Shown one piece after another: positions 58,381 through 64,000 of a stretch of DNA of 64,000 nt (positions are counted from its first letter, which is position 1; every line of letters starts with the position of its first letter). The stretch spans positions 21,276,995 through 21,340,994 of the forward strand of contig CP141142.1 of the NCBI GenBank assembly GCA_035235625.1. Reading direction: 5' to 3'. The stretch is from Saururus chinensis (taxonomy: Eukaryota > Streptophyta > Magnoliopsida > Piperales > Saururaceae). The notes below the pieces were generated by a model. It saw only the letters and a list, made by a program, of their open reading frames with translations. It was not told the origin of the DNA and did not search any database. A program made the translations under genes and the position numbers.

Positions 58381-60631
58381 GATGTCTCATTCTCACATAG
58401 AGAATCTAGAGCAGGGGTTTTCGCCCAGGGACATCTCCTACGGAGGGGAGAGCCCGAATTCCCACATAGGAAACCCTAGAACACGTGGTAGCGGGTGCAC
58501 ACGGCATACCACACTGGATTCTCAGGGTCCAGATGACACTCATAATAACAATCTCACATCCGCAAGACAAGTACACAACTCGTCCCCACATAATTCCATT
58601 TCTCTACTCAACCCGGGGAGTGTACACATTCCACACAGGAACTCAAATAAAAAACATGTCCTTTCGGACCAATCAAGTTTCGATTAAGCCACGACCGATT
58701 AATTCGGCATGCAATTTCACCACATTGCATCCATTCGATCAAATTCGATTAACCTCGATAAATCCTCAATTGGAAATCTATTTTCATGATGCATGCAACA
58801 TGGTATATACGTGGGCAAGGCATACATGAATCCTAATTCATGATAAGTGCTCTCATCAGCCCCTAATGCATCATTCATAATTATAATATCAAGCTTCAAC
58901 ATCATCATTAAACCCCACATGTGTGTGTGTACCTAATAGAAGCACTTCACTCAATGCATATCAACATGCTTGAAATTAACTCACTACCACACTACACATG
59001 TGAATTAACATCTAATCATGAATTCCAGCGGAAATCATAGGAGAAGAATCATTGAACTCATAACTCAAATCAAAGCTCAACCACAAGCTAAACACATACA
59101 AGATCATTCACTTCATCTTTAAGCCATGACGTTCACTAACATTCACACATCAATTAACCACATCCTAATATGACATATCAGTCTATTAGTAGGCTGTAGC
59201 TCTACTGAAAATATACTTAACCATAGAGAATCAACCATTCATAACTTCAAGATGGCAATACCAACATCATACCTCCAACCATAAGTCATTCCACATAACT
59301 CTAAATATATACCTCAACTTCATAACCTTAATGGTATGCCTTTCCAGTAGCATACTATAGCTCAAAACACTCCACATTCATATGAAATTAGCATATTAAA
59401 GTAGATTCAATGAAATAAACATCATGCACCTAATACAAAAATCTATTGTGTAGCCATTCGAACAGCCAGGAGGGACGTTCGATCGGCTAAACAAGAAAAT
59501 TTTGAATTTACAGTAATGTCGTTCAAACGCCAACAAGGCAGAATCGACCTTCTTCTTCATTTCGAATTTTCAAACCGAAACTTCATTGATAAACCTTAAA
59601 ATCTCCATCTAACAACCTAAATACCAATAAAATTCCACCAAAACTTCCAGAAAGCTAATCTACATCATAATAAGATGAAACCCTATGAAATCGAGATTAA
59701 AGATTACCATTTACTAATCATGCCATTAAAGCACTAAATCAAGTAAATCCATCCAAAATAAACCACAAAATCAAGAGTTTTACCATAGGAAGACTGAAAT
59801 TTCGAAAGTTCATTACCTTATCCCTTGATTAAGCTTTGATTTGATGGTCACCCTTCTTAAAAACCTTACAAAGACATAGAGTTTGAATTAAACTCCATTA
59901 AAACCGGTTTAACATAGAAAACCCTAATTAAAAACTTAGATCTAGGGCTTGTTGAACATAAAAATCAGATTTTTAGAGCTAGGGTTTGAAGTAAAGACGC
60001 AAATCAGTAGTTTTGATGTTTAAAAATGAATCAAAACAAAGGGGAAATGGTAAGTCTAGAAGAGATTAAGAGAAAAGCTAGGATTTGGTGCTTAATTAGA
60101 AAAGACTTACCTTAAACACCTTCAGAATCGGGCCTAATTGGGGATTAGGCCTAACCTCTCCTCCTCAGCCTATTCCCAAAATGGAAATGGCTCAGGTCTT
60201 GCCTTTTATAGTAAGTTTTAGGGTGTGTATGGGTAAATTGTGGGGTATGAATAGAAAAATAGGCTAAAAATGGGTAATTTAATTATTTGAGCACTAATAA
60301 AACCTGGAAAAATTATGAAAATTTTTATAAGGGCTTGTGTTGATGTCTGGGTTAATTTAACACAAAAACCAAAATTTTGACAGTGGGGCCCATAGGGGTC
60401 CCGCCAAACCCTAATTTTTTGAAAATAATAGTGAAAATTTAGAAAAATCCCAAAAATTCACATTTGACTCAAATCACTTAAAACCACTAATTGTAAAGTT
60501 GATTTTTAATTAAAACCATCATAAACACCATTTATTTATGAAACCACCGACTTAATAAGAAAATGAGTTAACCATGCAATAACCGATACTTAAAAAAAAC
60601 GAAAACCAGTTTAGAAATGAGAGTCCTTACA
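58381..60631 (-). mobile_element. Probable minus-strand LTR
   Basis: The right edge, read on the minus strand, is TGTAAGGACTCTCATTTC, an LTR-like start. A minus-strand TATA (CTATAAAAGGC, 60,203-60,213) lies about 420 bp in, as expected for U3. The downstream part (to about 58,400) has no coding frame; 58,382-58,687 is open but has no recognised pattern. The left end and target duplication were not found. Confidence 0.4.
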
Positions 60632-61029
60632 GCATGTCTGCTGCATACGGGAGGTAAATTAGTTTTATCAGCTAAACTTAGTAGGGTGTTGATAATCTCT
60701 AGAATTGATAACGTATGTTGGGATCTTTTATTTCATTGCTTGAATCTTATTCCAGTAGATTTATAGCCTTACGAAGCATACAATTCAAGACATTTGATTT
60801 GAAAATAGAACACGCAGAAGGCATGATGTAGGATGAATGATTCACATTAGTTCATGTAAGATGGGAATTATCTAGTTTTTGTGGCCTTGGATGAGATTTA
60901 TGATAACAAGAATTGTGTTCAAGTTACTTAACTCTAGTAGGTTCAAAGATTTTTAAGAGTAAAACAGGGAACAGTGAGATGGGGAGGAAGGGTTATGTTG
61001 TCCATGGGGAAGAGGAAGTGGGCTCTCTC
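60632..61029. other. Short intergenic gap, nothing recognised
   Basis: About 400 bp between two LTRs with no repeat, frame or signal I can name. Confidence 0.4.
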
Positions 61030-62995
61030 TATAACATCCGTAAGTTTTTAAGTACTTTTTTTATAATTTTTACATGTAAAGTATATTAAATAGAGCTTAG
61101 TGAGACGAGTATAACAAACCAATAACACCCAAAACGGAGGTCGGGATGAAAGGTTATAACCTCGGAAAATGTGTCATATGGGTGGGACCAAATTTAAAAA
61201 TATGAGATAACCTATATAAGTTTGGTCTAGTATTGAAGGGCTCATTAATATGAGTCCATTGGTACAAAGAACGTGTAATTCTGACATCAGGATAAAAAAA
61301 TATAAGATTTTTAAGATTTTAAAATAAAAAAGGGAGCGTCAGAAATCTGACGTGCATCAGTTTTCTAACGCACATTTCTGATGTGCATCTGACGAGTGTC
61401 TGATGTGTGACGCGCGTCACACGCGTCACTGCCTTTTTCCTATAAATAGCGGCCAGTTCTAATTCAATTCATTTGAAAACTTTTTTTCTTCATTTCTTCC
61501 TCGTTTTAAGTCCGATTTAAGTGATTTAAGAGGCGTTTCTACTAAAATCGAGCATGCTGAACGTCGTGGCAGAGTTATTTTTCTATTTTGAGATCTCTAC
61601 AGCCCTAAAATCTGCTATTTAATTTTAGACTACTCGGAGTATCATTTATTTTCTCACTCGGAAATCGAGGTAGGGGCTTTTATCCTCTTTTATGACTTAA
61701 ATACTTGCATTGGTTGTCTTTAAAAGTTTATATGAATAATTCTAGTTACTTTCTGTGTATATTTTATAATTGCCTCGTATACTTGATTTATTAAGTGTTT
61801 ATCTTTTGAATTTAATTCAGAATTATGTTTTATGTTATATGTGATATAAAGAAAATCTAGCTTCGCCTTTATTTTAAATATGGTAAGATTGAAAGACGGT
61901 TTTCATGAAATTGTTGCTCTATCAAAATAATTTTAGAAAATACGTACAATCATGACCAATGAGTTGTTGAGAAGTGATAGAGAAGGGGTAATTGTCTCGT
62001 TGGAACGAGCTATTAACCCTACCTTTATAATCGTTGTCAGTAACACGACCATGACTTGTAAAGGATTGGCTAGGATTTTGAAAGATTGATCTTCATAGAA
62101 GAAGAAAAAGAGAAGGAAATTCCTGTTTGAGTCGGGTATAAGAGGTTTAATTGTTTGGAACTCAAATTGGTAGACGTACCGACCGATAGTGTTCTATAAT
62201 TAAGAGTACACAGGGAAATCCGATTTGGAATCTGATCCACAGTACGCACATTAGCCTGGTGAGCCCCTAACGAAGGGCAAGATCCCTGATTCACCCATAA
62301 TGAAGGGCAACTATCAAGGCTATGTGCGCTAGGCTAGAGAGTATCATGGGAAAACTCTCTGCTCTCTAGATCCCGGCGCCCCATTACCACGGGTGGCTCT
62401 TCCCTCTACAAGCACGGAGTGTTTTACGAAAAATCTGTAGAGGAGTAAGAGGCTGCTGCTTTGTACCCGCAACAAATTCTTTAATAGTAATACAAACCCT
62501 AGAAGCATCTTCGATACGTAGGGAGAAGCCCTAGGGAAGCTTTTGGATGAGAGGCACACCCTTACAGCTTTTTCGAAAAGTATTGTCTATTTACCTTGTA
62601 ATTTACAAACTGCCAAATGTTATATTTATGTCTAATCGGATAAGTACCCCTACTAGGTAGTTTAAAATACTCACCACCCCCCAGACCTTGCAGGGCCCAG
62701 TGTGGAATAGACGGGTGTAGAAGAAAGCATTAAAAGATACTTTTTGGAAGCTTCAGCTGGTGACCACAGAGTCTACGATCGCACCAATAGTTTTCTATGT
62801 ATATTTTTATATTTTTGGCTTGAGAAGACTTGTTTATATCTTTACTTATGTATTTGTACATATACAATATATTTTCTAGGGAATAAAATATTTTCTTGTT
62901 ACGTTTATGGTTATCCGTGTATGGTTGCGACCTGAGCAAGCATTGATTTTACTTTTTAACTCTTTATATATTTTATAAAATCTTGGGTTGTGATA
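61030..62995 (+). mobile_element. 5' LTR of a Ty3/gypsy element
   Basis: Starts TATAACATCCGTAAG (TGTAACATCC expected, so the first dinucleotide appears mutated) and ends TTGGGTTGTGATA just before a tRNA-iMet primer site. A strong TATA box, TATAAATAGCGG, lies at 61,441. Just upstream, 61,330-61,430 is unusually CpG-rich with repeated TGACG/CGTCA motifs. Length about 1.97 kb. Confidence 0.75.
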
Positions 62996-62997
62996 GT

Positions 62998-63008
62998 TGG
63001 TATCAGAG
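62998..63008 (+). other. Primer-binding site matching initiator tRNA-Met
   Basis: TGGTATCAGAG, the complement of the 3' end of plant initiator tRNA-Met, 2 bp after the LTR end. This is the usual primer for Tekay- and Reina-type elements. Confidence 0.85.
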
Positions 63009-63120
63009 GCCCGGAAATTCTGTCTATAAATGCATAAAGTGAAGAAATAAATGATTTCTATCACTACAATTCACTTAGATAAGTACTTAGCATAACTTTG
63101 AACCATCTTTTTGAACCTAG

Positions 63121-64000
63121 ATGTCGTCATCACAACAACCTGGTCAAGAGCCGCAAACTCCAAATAATGATTTGGCCGGACCCACCTCGTTTGAATCAGG
63201 AGGAGGAGTAGCACCCGAAGTTATGTGTGTGTTGCTACAAAATCTTGCTCAATGCTTAGCTGAGCAAGGTTATCACCCTACTCTTTCTTTGCCACCCTCA
63301 CAACCTTCCCCAATTCCCTTTAGTGATAACTCATCTGGTAGGAGTAAGGGTGACAATAATTTGGCTGAACGGTTTAAGAAAACTGCCCCCACTTTCTTGG
63401 GTGAAGGAGAGCCGGAGGAGGCAGAAAAATGGATAAAAGAAATTGAGAAGAGTTTTGAAGCAATGGATGTATCTGAGAATAAAAAAGTTTCCCTTGGAAC
63501 ATTTGTCTTCTCAGGAGAGGTAGATCATTGGTGGACCATTATCAAGGAGACTAAATTTGTGGAGGTTCAGCAAGTTTCTTGGAAAGATTTCAAAGAAGCT
63601 TTCTATAACAATTATTTTCCACTCCATATGAGGCAACGAAAAGAATTGGAATTCATGGAACTGAAGCAAGGAAGTTTGTCAGTACGGGAGTATGTGACTA
63701 AATTTACTCAATTGCAGCGCTTTGCCTTGGGAGCATGCACTGTAGAATTATCTCGTGCTACCCGATTTGTCTCGGGATTAAAACCTGAATTAAGAGCTCA
63801 AGTAGTAATTCTACAACCCACTACTTTGAGTCGAGCGGTGGAGATTGCCTATGTGGCAGAGCGTGATCAACAAAGAGCATTGGCAGAATGGAAGGAAGCT
63901 TAGCAAAATGGTAGTTTCAGATGCCCTAACAACAAGAGAGGCTTTAACTACTCTGGCAGTGCACCTACCCAGCCAGCTCGACCCTATCAGCCACAACCCC
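63121..64000 (+). pseudogene. Gag of the Ty3/gypsy element, stop at codon 261, runs off window
   Basis: ATG at 63,121 opens MSSSQQPGQEPQTP, with a Pro/Ser-rich N-terminus. The retrotransposon gag domain follows: FKKTAPTFLGEGEPEEAEKW, IEKSFEAMDVSENKKVSLGT, VDHWWTIIKETKF, SWKDFKEAFYNNYFPLHMRQ and FTQLQRFALGACTVELSRAT. An in-frame TAG at 63,901-63,903 follows EWKEA; the same frame continues QNGSFRCPNNKRGFNYSGS to the window edge, where a zinc knuckle would be expected next. The 5' leader carries a tRNA-iMet primer site. Apart from that one stop the gag looks intact, so the element may be young. Confidence 0.85.

Noticed and set aside
58382-58829. Overlapping plus-strand frames as a new protein
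   Set aside because: Two frames overlap, no domain is recognised, and they lie in probable LTR sequence.

Overview
The window looks like nuclear DNA from a flowering plant (probably a dicot; I cannot name the species). It is AT-rich. It carries chromovirus-type and Athila-type Ty3/gypsy elements, primer-binding sites matching plant tRNA-Asp and initiator tRNA-Met, an RPA-carrying Helitron, a Stowaway MITE and a clustered F-box family. I see no rRNA, tRNA, CRISPR or prokaryotic features. Most protein-like sequence is transposon-derived or disabled; only one two-exon gene (29,223-30,284) looks possibly intact.

Layout. 1-6.25 kb: LTR debris and a decayed chromovirus pol (RT, RNase H, integrase, chromodomain) split by a 1.43-kb solo LTR inside its RNase H. 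6.4-17.8 kb: a chain of locally duplicated blocks (305 bp x2.1, 120 bp x2, two gene-fragment modules, 635 bp x3, 225 bp x2, 117 bp x2). It contains two copies each of a CIPK/SnRK3-like kinase fragment (antisense) and a 10-formyltetrahydrofolate synthetase exon (sense), plus two copies of an OHCU-decarboxylase-like fragment. 19.6-38.4 kb: five tandem, same-strand F-box-like paralogues (F1-F5), each carrying at least one disabling change. Among them lie the two-exon acidic/coiled-coil gene with a SUMO-interaction-like motif and two antisense partial copies of it.

41.0-55.2 kb: an autonomous-type Helitron (HUH Rep, PIF1-like helicase, then an RPA70-like gene), all decayed. Its first exon is split by a 7.46-kb LTR element on the minus strand with perfect TATGC target duplications. 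That element has paired 1,422-bp LTRs, a tRNA-Asp primer site, gag and protease, but no RT, RNase H or integrase. 56.1-64 kb: nested LTRs, including a third copy of the same LTR family, a probable minus-strand LTR, and the 5' end (LTR, PBS, gag) of a further Ty3/gypsy element running off the window.

How it fits together: the F-box cluster and its companion gene are the host content. They expanded by tandem and inverted duplication, with upstream regions copied along with the genes. Around them, retroelements and a Helitron inserted into one another; the insertion order can be read from target duplications and restored reading frames. All identifications are by eye from translated sequence and motifs; no database search was run.
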